From Prochlorococcus sp. AG-424-P16 (GTDB lineage Bacteria; Cyanobacteriota; Cyanobacteriia; PCC-6307; Cyanobiaceae): a stretch of DNA of 43,091 nucleotides. Shown in pieces: positions 28,197 to 37,720 of this stretch. The position numbers and the translations under genes were made by a program. The DNA lies in assembly GCA_003213255.1 (NCBI GenBank), contig QCNI01000013.1, forward strand, positions 1 through 43,091, read 5' to 3'. The notes under the pieces are model-generated. The model saw only the letters and a program-made list of their open reading frames with translations. It searched no databases and was not told the DNA's origin. The stretch's first letter is position 1, and each line of letters opens with the position of its first letter.

Positions 28197-29159
28197 ATGA
28201 TAAATAATCAAATTAAAACAACTAATATTAGAAACCTAGTTACAGGTGGAGCAGGGTTTTTAGGTTCACACCTTATCGACAAACTGATGAGAGCTAATCA
28301 AGAGGTTATATGTTTAGATAATTATTTTACAGGTAACAAATCAAATATAAAGGAATGGTTAACACATCCTAATTTTGAGATAATTAGACATGATGTTACG
28401 GAACCTATTCAACTTGAAATTGATCAAATTTGGCATTTAGCTTGTCCTGCATCCCCAATCCACTATCAAGAAAATCCAATAAAAACTGCTAAAACAAGTT
28501 TTTTAGGAACTTATAATATGTTGGGATTAGCTAGAAGAGTAAAAGCAAAATTCCTATTAGCTAGTACTAGTGAAGTTTATGGAGATCCAAAGATAAATCC
28601 TCAAAAAGAAAGTTATCATGGATATGTTAATCCAGTAGGGATAAGAAGTTGCTACGATGAAGGTAAAAGAATATCTGAAACATTATGTTCTGATTACCAA
28701 AGAATACATAATCTAGACATAAGAATAATGAGAATATTCAACACTTATGGTCCAAGAATGAAACCTAACGATGGCAGAGTTGTTAGTAATCTTATTTATC
28801 AAGCCTTGCAGAATAAACCCCTAACAATATATGGAGATGGAACACAAACAAGGTCATTTTGTTACGTGGATGATTTAATTGAAGGCATGCAAAACTTAAT
28901 GGGAAGTAACACAGATTCACCAGTCAATATAGGTAACCCTGAAGAATTAACAATTTTGGATTTAGCCATGAAAATAAGAAAAAAGATCAACCCTAATCTT
29001 GAAATAATTTTCAAACCACTACCACAAGATGATCCTCTCAAAAGACAACCTGATATTAGTAAAGCAAAAAAAGAAATTGGATGGGAACCTTTTACCTCGC
29101 TTGATAAGGGTTTAGATAAAACTATAGCTTGGTTTAAAAAATTATTAAATGAGAAATAA
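28197..29159 (+). CDS. uxs: UDP-glucuronate decarboxylase (UDP-xylose synthase)
   Basis: The 320-residue SDR binds NAD through [10 protein letters not shown] (16-25). The family-specific [12 protein letters not shown] (80-91), STSEVYGDP (124-131) and SCYDEGKR with Tyr153 and Lys157 identify UXS rather than a dehydratase. The C-terminus has RTFG-like '[10 protein letters not shown]' and [16 protein letters not shown], also typical. It decarboxylates UDP-glucuronate to UDP-xylose. Together with the divergent ugd this completes the UDP-Glc to UDP-Xyl route in two neighbouring genes. It converges on galE across 24 bp. Confidence 0.94.
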   Translation: MINNQIKTTNIRNLVTGGAGFLGSHLIDKLMRANQEVICLDNYFTGNKSNIKEWLTHPNFEIIRHDVTEPIQLEIDQIWHLACPASPIHYQENPIKTAKTSFLGTYNMLGLARRVKAKFLLASTSEVYGDPKINPQKESYHGYVNPVGIRSCYDEGKRISETLCSDYQRIHNLDIRIMRIFNTYGPRMKPNDGRVVSNLIYQALQNKPLTIYGDGTQTRSFCYVDDLIEGMQNLMGSNTDSPVNIGNPEELTILDLAMKIRKKINPNLEIIFKPLPQDDPLKRQPDISKAKKEIGWEPFTSLDKGLDKTIAWFKKLLNEK

Positions 29160-29183
29160 AATATTTCTAAATGAAAATACCAC

Positions 29184-30245
29184 TTAATAGCCATTTGGAT
29201 TTTTAAGTTGCCAATTCCACTCATCCTTGCACATATCAGAAATATTTCTTTTAGCTTCCCAATTAAACAAATTTTTCGCTAGGTCGCAATTTGAATATAC
29301 GATGGCTTTATCTCCTAATCTTCTTTCTGTAAATCTATATTTAATTACTAAATTGTTTACCTTCTCAAAAGTATTTACAAGTTCTAAAACTGAATGACCT
29401 TTGCCTGTCCCAAGATTAACTATGATAAATGTTTTTTTTCTATTATTTCTTATTAGATAATTTAGCGCAGCTAAATGTCCTTCTGCTAAATCCATAATAT
29501 GAATAAAATCTCTTACACAAGTCCCATCATGTGTAGGCCAGTCATTTCCAAATATATTCAAAATATCTCTTTTTGATTTTGCTACATCACAAATATATGG
29601 GAAAAGATTATTAGGGACATTTAAAGGACATTCTCCAATAAGTCCTGAGGGATGTGCACCTATTGGATTAAAATATCTTAAAGAAACTATATTCCAATTA
29701 TCTATTTGAATATCGTAGAAATTCTTTAAAATATTTTCAACAGTTAATTTAGTTTTTCCATAAGGATCTATTGGCTTAAGTTCACAATCTTCACATAAAG
29801 GAGATTTTGCATCTGAACTATAAACAGTTGCACTACTGCTAAAGACAAAATTTGTACATTTATATTCGCTCATTATTTTAAGCAATTGAATAGTACCATA
29901 TACATTTACATCCCAATACAAATTAGGTATTGATATTGACTCAGAAACAGATTTTAATCCTGCAAAATGAATGACTGTATTAATTGGATTTCCAGATAAT
30001 TTTGATTGTTCAAAAATATTTCTTAGGAAGTTAATATCTCTTACATCCCCTTTAAAAAATTTAAATTCAGAATTTTTTTTAATTTTTTTATTTGATTTAA
30101 TAATTTTTGAAAGGCGTTCTATTGATTTTTTTGAGCTATTAGAAAATGAATCTATTATTACAATATTAAAACCCTTCTCTAACAAAATTAATGAGGTATG
30201 AATACCAATATAACCTGCCCCACCTGTAATAAGAATTGTATTCAT
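29184..30245 (-). CDS. galE: UDP-glucose 4-epimerase
   Basis: The 353-residue SDR interconverts UDP-glucose and UDP-galactose with bound NAD. Seen: TGGAGYIGIHTSL at residues 7-19, the NSSKKSIERL stretch that follows the nucleotide-binding strand, HFAGLKSVSES, FSSSATVYSS and DPYGKTKLTVE with the catalytic Tyr-x3-Lys, and LRYFNPIGAHPSG. The N-terminal region is slightly extended by a polar insert (KKIKKNSEF). It is followed on the same strand by nothing close; upstream it starts 2 bp after the GT2 at 30248. Confidence 0.94.
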   Translation of the reverse strand: MNTILITGGAGYIGIHTSLILLEKGFNIVIIDSFSNSSKKSIERLSKIIKSNKKIKKNSEFKFFKGDVRDINFLRNIFEQSKLSGNPINTVIHFAGLKSVSESISIPNLYWDVNVYGTIQLLKIMSEYKCTNFVFSSSATVYSSDAKSPLCEDCELKPIDPYGKTKLTVENILKNFYDIQIDNWNIVSLRYFNPIGAHPSGLIGECPLNVPNNLFPYICDVAKSKRDILNIFGNDWPTHDGTCVRDFIHIMDLAEGHLAALNYLIRNNRKKTFIIVNLGTGKGHSVLELVNTFEKVNNLVIKYRFTERRLGDKAIVYSNCDLAKNLFNWEAKRNISDMCKDEWNWQLKNPNGY

Positions 30246-30247
30246 TT

Positions 30248-31075
30248 TTATAAATCATCTAATTTTTTTAATCGATTAATTAGCCTTAACCTTGATAAAA
30301 TCTTTATTAAATATCTAAGAATAAATGGGATAAAAAAATAAAATTTAAAATAATTTACATATATAAGTAACACCTCTTTTAATCGTTTATGTAAATATTT
30401 TGAGCTTAAACCTCCTGATTGAATATTGATTAAAATTTTATTAATAAATATAATTTTAAATTTTTTGAGAGATAACATTTTAAAAATCAAATCCAAATCT
30501 GCAGCCAAATGATATTTTTTGGAGTAGGGCATTAGTTTTTTAAGTAAGTCATATGAAAGGCATAACGATTGATGAGCTGGTACATAACCAAAAAACATTA
30601 AATTAGCCAACTTTTTATTAGAAATAAATCTAAAATTTGGGACATTATTTATTCTTACGACACTATTGTTCCTTTCATCGATAAATTGAGTCCCACAAAT
30701 AATTAATTCTTGGTTAAATTTTTCTATATTTTCATTAATATTTTTAGCTATGGAAAACAAGGAGTTACTTGAGGAAAACCAATCATCAGATCCTAAAAAT
30801 ATAACCCAATCATTTTTCTTAGCAAATGCTGCACCAAAAGACATAGAAGGGAATATTCCTTTTATTTCATTAGACTCTTCATAAGCAATAAATCTTTTAT
30901 CAAGAGAAACGCAAGCCTTCAGCCATGCTTTATGTTTCTGAATTGAATTAGCATCTATAAAAATCACCCTCCAATTTTGAAAAGTCTGAGATAATAAAGA
31001 CTTTTTTAATCTTTTCAATTTCTTAAATGAATTATAAGTTGGCACAATTATTAAAAAACTTATTTCTTTTGACAT
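30248..31075 (-). CDS. GT2 family glycosyltransferase
   Basis: The 275-residue protein has FLIIVPTYNSFKKLKRLKKS at the N-terminus, WRVIFIDANS, and the metal-binding site in FLGSDDWFSSS (about residues 95-105), the GT-A fold of family 2. The C-terminal 60 residues are hydrophobic and basic with two short hydrophobic stretches (FYFFIPFILRYLIKIL), suggesting membrane attachment. Donor and acceptor are unknown; galE, 2 bp downstream on the same strand, suggests UDP-galactose as one possibility (inference). A 195-bp divergent region separates it from the next gene. Confidence 0.82.
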   Translation of the reverse strand: MSKEISFLIIVPTYNSFKKLKRLKKSLLSQTFQNWRVIFIDANSIQKHKAWLKACVSLDKRFIAYEESNEIKGIFPSMSFGAAFAKKNDWVIFLGSDDWFSSSNSLFSIAKNINENIEKFNQELIICGTQFIDERNNSVVRINNVPNFRFISNKKLANLMFFGYVPAHQSLCLSYDLLKKLMPYSKKYHLAADLDLIFKMLSLKKFKIIFINKILINIQSGGLSSKYLHKRLKEVLLIYVNYFKFYFFIPFILRYLIKILSRLRLINRLKKLDDL

Positions 31076-31270
31076 GTTTAAATTAATTAGCTATAGCTTT
31101 CTTAAAAAGGTGTAAAATGGACATCTATCCGATTAATTTTTTTTATTATTTACAATCTAATATAATCAACTCTAGTATATAAAATTTTAAAAATTAAAAT
31201 TAATTGATAAATTTAACTCTTAAATAAAAATTTTAAAAAATTTTTAAGTAAACTAACTAGAAAACGATTT

Positions 31271-32362
31271 ATGAAAAATGTTTTGCTATATGGTGAATTT
31301 AATCCAAAAAGTACTACTGGCATTGCATATATTAATAGTAATTTAGAGTCAAGTCTTAAATATCTTGGATATGAGGTTACAAAGATAATAGATCCAAGAA
31401 CAAAAGACTACTTTAAAAATGAAAGAATTATTAAAAAGAATTTAAATCAAAATGAATTTTTTAAGTTATTTTTTATATTGATATTTTCAAAAAAACATGA
31501 AATCAGTTTCATAACAATATCAATGGGTAATTTCGGTTTATTAAAAACAGTTATTGTACAATTTTTTTTGAATATAAAATCCAAAAGAAGCTATTTATAT
31601 GTTCATAGAGGTGATTTAAATAAAAATTATAATAGCTCAATCTACAAAAAAGCTATAATTAGTTTGATTCTGAGAAGTTCATTTAAGGTAATATTATTAT
31701 CAGAAAAATTTGAGAAAAATAATAAAATCAAGCAAATTAAAAATAAAATACTTGTTTTACCTAATGCTCTTACTAAGTACGATTCTGAATTAAGTCAAAG
31801 ATTATTTAATAAAAAAATAAAGAGAAAAAATAAAGGATATAAAATAATTAAATTTTTATATTGTGGAAATATCCAAAAATCAAAAGGGATTCACAAAATT
31901 ATCAAAGCAATAGATGAGACAAATATGCAAAATAATTTTTATAAAATAAAATTGGATATATTTGGTATGAAGTTTGAAGAAATTAATCTAGATTTTGATT
32001 TTATAAACTACAAAGGGAAATTAGAAACCAAAGAAAGATTAGAAAATATGATTAATTATGATTGCCTTATATTAGCTAGTCATAATGAGGGTCTACCAAT
32101 GATATTGATTGAATCATTATCCATAGGTCTTCCATTTATAACTACAAAAGTCGGCGCAGTAGAAGATTTACTTATCAAGAATTATCCTTATGTTTGTAAA
32201 AATAATATTGAAAGTATAAAAGAAAAAATTAATCAATTTTGCATTGATCTAACAAAAAATAAAAATCAATTAAATAAGATATTAATCAATAATTATGAAT
32301 TATTTTCGAATAATTTTAAATATTCAATTTTCGAAAAAAATATACGCGAGAATATATATTAA
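31271..32362 (+). CDS. GT4 family glycosyltransferase
   Basis: The 363-residue GT-B protein has a GEFNPKSTTGIAYINSNL loop at the N-terminus, the C-terminal-domain strand FLYCGNIQKSKGIHKIIKAI (the 'yvG.....KG...li.A' pattern), and the donor-binding region ASHNEGLPMILIESLSIGLP with the E-x7-E arrangement. Codon use is extremely A/T-biased and lysine/asparagine-rich, like the rest of the island. The substrate is not predictable. It begins a rightward run of genes that continues through the ABC exporter. Confidence 0.85.
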   Translation: MKNVLLYGEFNPKSTTGIAYINSNLESSLKYLGYEVTKIIDPRTKDYFKNERIIKKNLNQNEFFKLFFILIFSKKHEISFITISMGNFGLLKTVIVQFFLNIKSKRSYLYVHRGDLNKNYNSSIYKKAIISLILRSSFKVILLSEKFEKNNKIKQIKNKILVLPNALTKYDSELSQRLFNKKIKRKNKGYKIIKFLYCGNIQKSKGIHKIIKAIDETNMQNNFYKIKLDIFGMKFEEINLDFDFINYKGKLETKERLENMINYDCLILASHNEGLPMILIESLSIGLPFITTKVGAVEDLLIKNYPYVCKNNIESIKEKINQFCIDLTKNKNQLNKILINNYELFSNNFKYSIFEKNIRENIY

Positions 32363-32420
32363 TTTTTCTTAAATCCCCTTTGCTATAGTTTAAAAAATTT
32401 TAAAATAACCAAAAAATATA

Positions 32421-33395
32421 ATGATTACTGTTTTATTATGTGTACACAATGGGGAAATATGGTTAAGAGAATGTATTGAAAGCATACTAAATCAAACATT
32501 CAGGAATTTCGAATTTTTAATTATAAATGACGGTTCAAATGATGCTAGCTTTTCAATAATTAAAGAATACGCGTTTATTGATAAGAGAATAAGATACATT
32601 ACACATGAAAATATAGGTCTTACGAAGAGTTTGAATATAGGTTTGAATGAATCTCAATATGATTGGATTGCAAGAATAGATTCTGATGATATTGCTCTTC
32701 CAAAAAGATTAGAATTACAATTAAGATTTATTTTAAATGGAAATGTTTCTGCGGTCGGATGCCAGTCTATATTAATAAATCAAGATTTTTCAAAAAAAAG
32801 AAAATATTTAGTACCAACCAAAACTAGCAAGATTCATTCAAATTTAGCTAATCAAAAAAGCTTCTTTAGTCATTCTTCAGTCTTATTTAACAAGAAAATT
32901 GTTTTAAGCATTGGTGGATATAGAGAATTTTTTAATAAATCTCAAGATTATGACTTATGGCTAAGACTTTCAGAATTTAGCAAATTAGGTTGTTTAAAAT
33001 ATTTTGGAGTTTATTTAAGAGACCATAAAGATAGAATTTCATCTCAAGATAAAGGGATCCAACAAAGAATTTATGCTCATTGCGCAAATATCTCCCATAT
33101 TATAAGAACTAATTATGGAAAAAAATTTGATCCTATTTCTAATGTGTCCAATGATGAACTTTCATTTTTTTTTGATTTTGTATCAAAAAACTTAGAAGCA
33201 TCAAATACTCTATTTTTTTATGAAAAACTTTATGATTTTAAATATAAACTTTCAGGTTATAGTTTATTTATTAAGTTAATATCAATCCCAAATTACTTCA
33301 ATAATTTTGAGTTAATGCTTAAATTAATTAAATGGATTCTTTATGGTGATTTTATCTCAAAAAAAATTGCTAAAAAATGGTTCAAATTGAAGTAA
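32421..33395 (+). CDS. GT2 family glycosyltransferase
   Basis: The 324-residue protein shows a textbook GT2 catalytic domain: VLLCVHNGEIWLRECIESIL, FEFLIINDGSNDASF, the metal site ARIDSDDIALPKRLELQL (about residues 89-106), then SHSSVLFNKKIVLSIGGY, and SQDYDLWLRLSEFSKLG. The last feature is common in GT2 enzymes of O-antigen and capsule loci. The C-terminal 120 residues are a helical, partly hydrophobic extension. It lies 58 bp after the GT4 gene and 30 bp before the MBL-fold gene on the same strand. Confidence 0.88.
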   Translation: MITVLLCVHNGEIWLRECIESILNQTFRNFEFLIINDGSNDASFSIIKEYAFIDKRIRYITHENIGLTKSLNIGLNESQYDWIARIDSDDIALPKRLELQLRFILNGNVSAVGCQSILINQDFSKKRKYLVPTKTSKIHSNLANQKSFFSHSSVLFNKKIVLSIGGYREFFNKSQDYDLWLRLSEFSKLGCLKYFGVYLRDHKDRISSQDKGIQQRIYAHCANISHIIRTNYGKKFDPISNVSNDELSFFFDFVSKNLEASNTLFFYEKLYDFKYKLSGYSLFIKLISIPNYFNNFELMLKLIKWILYGDFISKKIAKKWFKLK

Positions 33396-33425
33396 TATGA
33401 AAACTAAATTCTGCAAATAAATAAA

Positions 33426-34190
33426 TTGAGAATAGAGCATTTAGGTCAATCAGGATTTAAGATAAATCACAATAACCAGTGTATTTTAATTGATCCATAT
33501 CTTAGTAATTCAGTCGAGATTTTAGATTCTCAAGATTTAATTAGAAAAGTTCCAATTCCATATAAACCAGAAAATTTAAAAAATATAGATTGGATACTTT
33601 TAACCCATGAACATATAGATCACTGCGATCCGCATACTATCCCATTAATAGCGAAAGGTAATCCCTATGCAAGATTTATTGGGCCAAATCCAGTAAGGAA
33701 TATATTAGATAAATGGGGGATTTCTTCTTCAAATATTGTTAAATTAACGGATAGTGAGATAAATCTAGGAGATGATCTAAATATTCTTCCAGTACCATCG
33801 TCGCACCCTAAACTTTTGTTATCGAAAGATGGCTACCCAAGTACTGTTGGATGGATAATAGATAATAAAAAAACTCGCATTTATATTGCAGGAGATACAA
33901 ACGTTACCGAACAGCTTATAAATTTTTTAAAAAAAATTCCACAAATTGATCTCGCAATTTTACCTGTAAATGAAGATAATTTTTTTCGTAGACGTAGAGG
34001 AATTATTGGCAACATGAGTATCAGGGAAGCTTTTGGATTGACAGATGAATTGAATATTAAAAAGCTATTTCCTGTACATTGGGATATGTTTAAAGTAAAT
34101 AGCGCTTTACCAAAAGAAATAAGAATAATTTATGAAGGTTATAATTGGAATTTTCATCTTTTGGATAACATATCATCAGTAGATTATTAA
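33426..34190 (+). CDS. MBL-fold metallo-hydrolase, UlaG-like
   Basis: The 254-residue protein starts at TTG (MRIEHLGQSGFKI). The HxHxDH motif is seen as HEHIDH at residues 61-66, with later zinc ligands in PVPSSHPKL, AGDTNVTEQ and PVHWDMF. The N-terminal 'HLGQSGF.i' and the DPYLS segment are typical of the UlaG/NAPE-PLD-related branch, whose members cleave lactones or phosphodiesters. Its presence inside a glycosyltransferase cluster is unusual and the substrate is unknown; a sugar-lactone or phosphodiester-linked glycan is possible (inference). The preceding GT2 is 30 bp away. Confidence 0.82.
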   Translation: MRIEHLGQSGFKINHNNQCILIDPYLSNSVEILDSQDLIRKVPIPYKPENLKNIDWILLTHEHIDHCDPHTIPLIAKGNPYARFIGPNPVRNILDKWGISSSNIVKLTDSEINLGDDLNILPVPSSHPKLLLSKDGYPSTVGWIIDNKKTRIYIAGDTNVTEQLINFLKKIPQIDLAILPVNEDNFFRRRRGIIGNMSIREAFGLTDELNIKKLFPVHWDMFKVNSALPKEIRIIYEGYNWNFHLLDNISSVDY

Positions 34191-34275
34191 TAGTTCTATA
34201 AAATTTGGATAATTCAAATATAAACTTTATAATGTTCTTTGAGAAAAGAGAGTTTTGATATGACAAAATATTATT

Positions 34276-35022
34276 ATGAATAAGTCAAAATTCAATTCAT
34301 TTCTTAAAAATAAGACAGTTGCACTAGTTGGCCCGGCAAATTACTTATCTCAATTTAAATTTGGGAAAGAAATTAATTCTAAAGATATCGTAGTTAGAAT
34401 TAATAGAGGTATAGAACTAATTAAAAATAATGAGATACATCTTGGTAACAGAACTGACGTTTTATATAATTGCATGGTTGAACATCCAGATAACGGCGGG
34501 GTTATAGATATAAATGAGCTGCTAAAGAACAAAGTCAAGTGGATTTGCACTGTTCCCCATAGTAGTTTTGATGGTAGTAAAATCTACCCATTTGTTCATC
34601 CAAAGGCTAATTTAATAAAACTCATAAAATTAAATCTTAAATTTAACTTCCACATATGTGATTCAAAGTTACTAAAAAATTTAAATAAAAATTTATCATG
34701 CAGAGCAAACACAGGTTTTGCAGCTATATTTGATCTTCTCCAACACGATTTAAAAGAACTATATATTACAGGATTTAGTTTTTACTTAGATTCATTTCTG
34801 AAAGGCTATAAAAAAGGGTGTAATCGAGATGAAGAAAATTTTTCTTTAGATTGTTTCAAATCCGTAAGGCACAATCAGCAAGAACAATGGCAATATTTAA
34901 AGGAAAGTAAAAATAACAGAAAACTAAACTTTGATCCTGTATTAAGTGAAATTCTTGAGATGGATACGCTAGATAGAAATTTATTTAATCCCTTAATTGA
35001 AAAATTAAAAAGAAAAATTTAA
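34276..35022 (+). CDS. GT29-like (sialyltransferase-family) glycosyltransferase
   Basis: The 248-residue soluble protein has the spaced features of GT29 enzymes. An L-like motif (residues 14-45) contains VALVGPANYLSQ and ends RINRG. An S-like region (about 141-170) contains SCRANTGFAAIFDLL then LYITGFSFY. A VS-like H..E follows at His199 (RHNQQEQ). In animal sialyltransferases these bind CMP-sialic acid and the acceptor. Bacterial GT29 members exist, but donors are mostly untested. It lacks a membrane anchor. The DUF115-like gene begins 4 bp downstream. A CMP-sugar synthetase-like gene lies 7.5 kb away at the window edge. Confidence 0.72.
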   Translation: MNKSKFNSFLKNKTVALVGPANYLSQFKFGKEINSKDIVVRINRGIELIKNNEIHLGNRTDVLYNCMVEHPDNGGVIDINELLKNKVKWICTVPHSSFDGSKIYPFVHPKANLIKLIKLNLKFNFHICDSKLLKNLNKNLSCRANTGFAAIFDLLQHDLKELYITGFSFYLDSFLKGYKKGCNRDEENFSLDCFKSVRHNQQEQWQYLKESKNNRKLNFDPVLSEILEMDTLDRNLFNPLIEKLKRKI

Positions 35023-35026
35023 ATCC

Positions 35027-35929
35027 ATGAATTCAAAAAAACAAAATTTATGTTTCAAGCAGTTTCATAATATTCATGAGGGAGAAACTATATTCATTAT
35101 TGGAAACGGACCTAGCCTTTCTGAAACTGATTTATCTTTGATAGAGAAATTCCCTTCTATTGCAATGAATAGGATTTCTCTTCTATATTCCAAATATAAA
35201 AATTGGAGGCCAAAGTATTATATTTTTTGCTCTACAAATATTTTTAATCCAATATGGGGGATGGAATGGAGTAAATCTGTAAGAGAAGCTATTGAAGAGC
35301 AAAAAACTAAAAGTTTTATTGATGAGAGAAGCTTTTCATATTTATTTAAAGGAAATATTTCAAAAAGCAGAAATATTCATATTATGAAAAATTTAACAGA
35401 AAATAAACCCAATAAAGAGGGTGATATCAATTCCAAATCTTTTTCAACAAATATCTTAAATTCAATTGATAAATCAGGTTCAACAATAAATGTAGCCTTA
35501 CAAATTGCATATTTCATGGGTGCAGCCAGAATCATTTTTCTTGGCACTGATTTAGGTTGGACTGCAAATAATGGGAAAAGAAAAGACCAAAATCATTTTG
35601 ATAAATCTTATAGAGCGCATATTCCTGATCCAATTAAAGCGAATAGACAAATGAGAAACGTTCATTTACTTGCCAAAAAAACCTTCAATAAAAATAAGCC
35701 AAATGTCGATTTATATAATGCATCAAAATACTCAAAGCTTGATATTTATCCTTTTATAGATTTTGAAGAATTTGCTCGAAATGGCAAAATAATAATTGAT
35801 CTAGAAAAGTCAAAATTAGCGGAAACTTTCTGGAAAAATATTAAAACTGGAAACCGTTATTTAATAAAATTTAGAAGATTGATCTATAGGATCAAAGAAA
35901 AGATTGCTCGAATAAAATTTTCCAAATGA
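35027..35929 (+). CDS. DUF115/MptE-like Rossmann protein, possible glycosyltransferase
   Basis: The 300-residue protein has FIIGNGPSLSETD (GNGPSL at 26-31), then a SKYKNWRPKYYIF region, and a second nucleotide-binding-like core GSTINVALQIAYFMGAARIIFLGTDLGW at about residues 151-178. This is the DUF115/6-hydroxymethylpterin pyrophosphokinase MptE-like domain, which in surface-glycan loci is associated with transfer of nonulosonic acids and resembles the GNGPSL start of GT42 sialyltransferases. The function here is inferred from context only. It is 4 bp after the GT29-like gene and overlaps the ABC exporter start by 4 bp (ATGA), so all three are probably coupled. Confidence 0.7.
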   Translation: MNSKKQNLCFKQFHNIHEGETIFIIGNGPSLSETDLSLIEKFPSIAMNRISLLYSKYKNWRPKYYIFCSTNIFNPIWGMEWSKSVREAIEEQKTKSFIDERSFSYLFKGNISKSRNIHIMKNLTENKPNKEGDINSKSFSTNILNSIDKSGSTINVALQIAYFMGAARIIFLGTDLGWTANNGKRKDQNHFDKSYRAHIPDPIKANRQMRNVHLLAKKTFNKNKPNVDLYNASKYSKLDIYPFIDFEEFARNGKIIIDLEKSKLAETFWKNIKTGNRYLIKFRRLIYRIKEKIARIKFSK

Positions 35930-37674
35930 AAAATAAAATATCAAATGAATTAATACTAGTTTTTTTATTAGTAAAATTACTAGGCACTTTTAGAATAATA
36001 AGATTATTCTTTCTAATGCTTTTTGCAAGTTTATTTGATGTATTAGGTGTAGCTGGTATGGGCTCATCTTTTGGTCTAATAATTAATTCTCAAACTATAG
36101 AGGTACCTACAAAATTAAGAACTTTTATTGGACTATTTAAAGCAAATTCAGAGTCTCTAAATACTAATGAAATTTTATATGCGACTTTAATTTTTTTAAC
36201 TCTTACTATGATTTTCTATGTGAGTGTTGAATATTTAAGATACAAAGAAATCAACAGGATGCGTGCACTTTTGAGTTCACGTTTGTTTTCGATTTATCTA
36301 AAAAAACCATATAGAGAAATTGTAGAACTGAATACTGATGATTTAAGCAAAAATATATTATTAGAATCTGACAGAATCAGTAGTAGTTATCTAGGAGGAA
36401 TAATAACTTTAAGTTCCTCAATAATATTAGCTATCCTAACTTTTATTCTGTTTTCATATACAACATCAGGAGATATCAATCTTGCTCTTTTATACATAGG
36501 AACTATCTATATAATTATATATTTATCAATATCCAAAAATGTCTCAATTTGGGGCAAAAAAGTAACCGAATATGCTGGGAAGAGATTTAGATCAGCTAGT
36601 GAATCACTCAAGCAACAAAAAATTATAAAAATTAGTAATTATGAAAAAAGAGTCATTATGGATTTTAAAAATATTGTCCTAAATCAAGCAAAATATTTAA
36701 CTTACTCTTACACAGCTAGAAATACTCCAAGATATATTATTCAATGGCTGATATTTGTATCAATTATATGCTGGTATCTAGTGACTTACCAAAGCTTAGA
36801 TCTTAAGGAAAGTATATCATCAATTTCGATAATAGGATTAGCAAGTTATAAACTATTGCCAGCAATTCAAAAATCTTATGCAAGTGTTCTTGGAATTATA
36901 GAAAGCAGATCTGCTTTTGAACTTATTAAAAAGGAGATAATTGAGGAAAATAAACACTACAAAGTTGATTCCTCGAAGAATAATTTTTATAAAATTAAGG
37001 ATATTAATGAATCACAAATTGAAATAAAAAACTGTACTGTCTCTCTTAATAAAGAGAAGAAGTCGTTAATAAAAAATATTAGTTTTATAATAAAACCTGG
37101 ATCTAATATTGCATTATTTGGCCCATCAGGCTGTGGGAAAAGTACCACACTTAATATGATATTAGGATTACTACCTCCTGATAAAGGAGAAATAACTATT
37201 GGTGGGAAAAATATATATAAAGATATACATCCTAAAGATTGGAATAATTATATTGGTTATGTACCTCAAAATGTATATTTATTTGATGATACTATAGTTA
37301 AAAATATAATTCTTTTTTCAGATAAACCCGATAAAAATTATTTAAATAAAATCATTAAAATAACATTACTTAATAAAGTTCTTGAAGATAGAAATTGTAC
37401 AATTAATGAAAAAGTTGGTGATAATGGAATAAAATTTAGTGGTGGACAAATTCAGAGAATAGGACTCGCTAGGGCACTTTATAAAAAGCCAAAGTTACTA
37501 ATTCTTGATGAAGCAACTAATGCCTTGGATAAGAAAACAGAACTTACTATTATTAAAAATATTATTAAAGAATTTCCAGAAACTTCTATACTTGCCGTAA
37601 CTCATAGATCAGAAACTCTAAAAATGTTCGATGAAACAATATATATGGAATATGGTGAAATTCAAAGCAAATAA
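35926..37674 (+). CDS. ABC exporter with fused permease and ATPase, PglK/MsbA-like (lipid-linked glycan flippase)
   Basis: The 582-residue half-transporter has six membrane helices in residues 1-320 and an ATPase domain from about 350: Walker A GPSGCGKST at about 399-407, signature FSGGQIQR near 504-511, and Walker B KLLILDEAT near 524-532. The H-loop is in LAVTHRSETL. The arrangement matches PglK/WlaB, which flips lipid-linked oligosaccharides, and MsbA-like proteins. Its start overlaps the DUF115-like stop (ATGA), linking export to the last assembly steps. A perfect 18-bp stem terminator follows within 7 bp of the stop. Confidence 0.88.
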   Translation: MKNKISNELILVFLLVKLLGTFRIIRLFFLMLFASLFDVLGVAGMGSSFGLIINSQTIEVPTKLRTFIGLFKANSESLNTNEILYATLIFLTLTMIFYVSVEYLRYKEINRMRALLSSRLFSIYLKKPYREIVELNTDDLSKNILLESDRISSSYLGGIITLSSSIILAILTFILFSYTTSGDINLALLYIGTIYIIIYLSISKNVSIWGKKVTEYAGKRFRSASESLKQQKIIKISNYEKRVIMDFKNIVLNQAKYLTYSYTARNTPRYIIQWLIFVSIICWYLVTYQSLDLKESISSISIIGLASYKLLPAIQKSYASVLGIIESRSAFELIKKEIIEENKHYKVDSSKNNFYKIKDINESQIEIKNCTVSLNKEKKSLIKNISFIIKPGSNIALFGPSGCGKSTTLNMILGLLPPDKGEITIGGKNIYKDIHPKDWNNYIGYVPQNVYLFDDTIVKNIILFSDKPDKNYLNKIIKITLLNKVLEDRNCTINEKVGDNGIKFSGGQIQRIGLARALYKKPKLLILDEATNALDKKTELTIIKNIIKEFPETSILAVTHRSETLKMFDETIYMEYGEIQSK

Positions 37675-37680
37675 AATATT

Positions 37681-37720
37681 AAAATCTTATTTAAAAAATA
37701 AATTTTTTAAATAAGATTTT
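37681..37720. terminator. Perfect 18-bp inverted repeat, probable bidirectional terminator
   Basis: AAAATCTTATTTAAAAAA (37681-37698) and its exact reverse complement (37703-37720) flank a 4-nt TAAA loop. There is a T-rich tail on both strands. It lies directly after the rightward ABC exporter gene and inside the 3' end of the leftward WavE-like gene, whose stop codon falls in the left arm, so it can end both transcripts. Confidence 0.75.
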
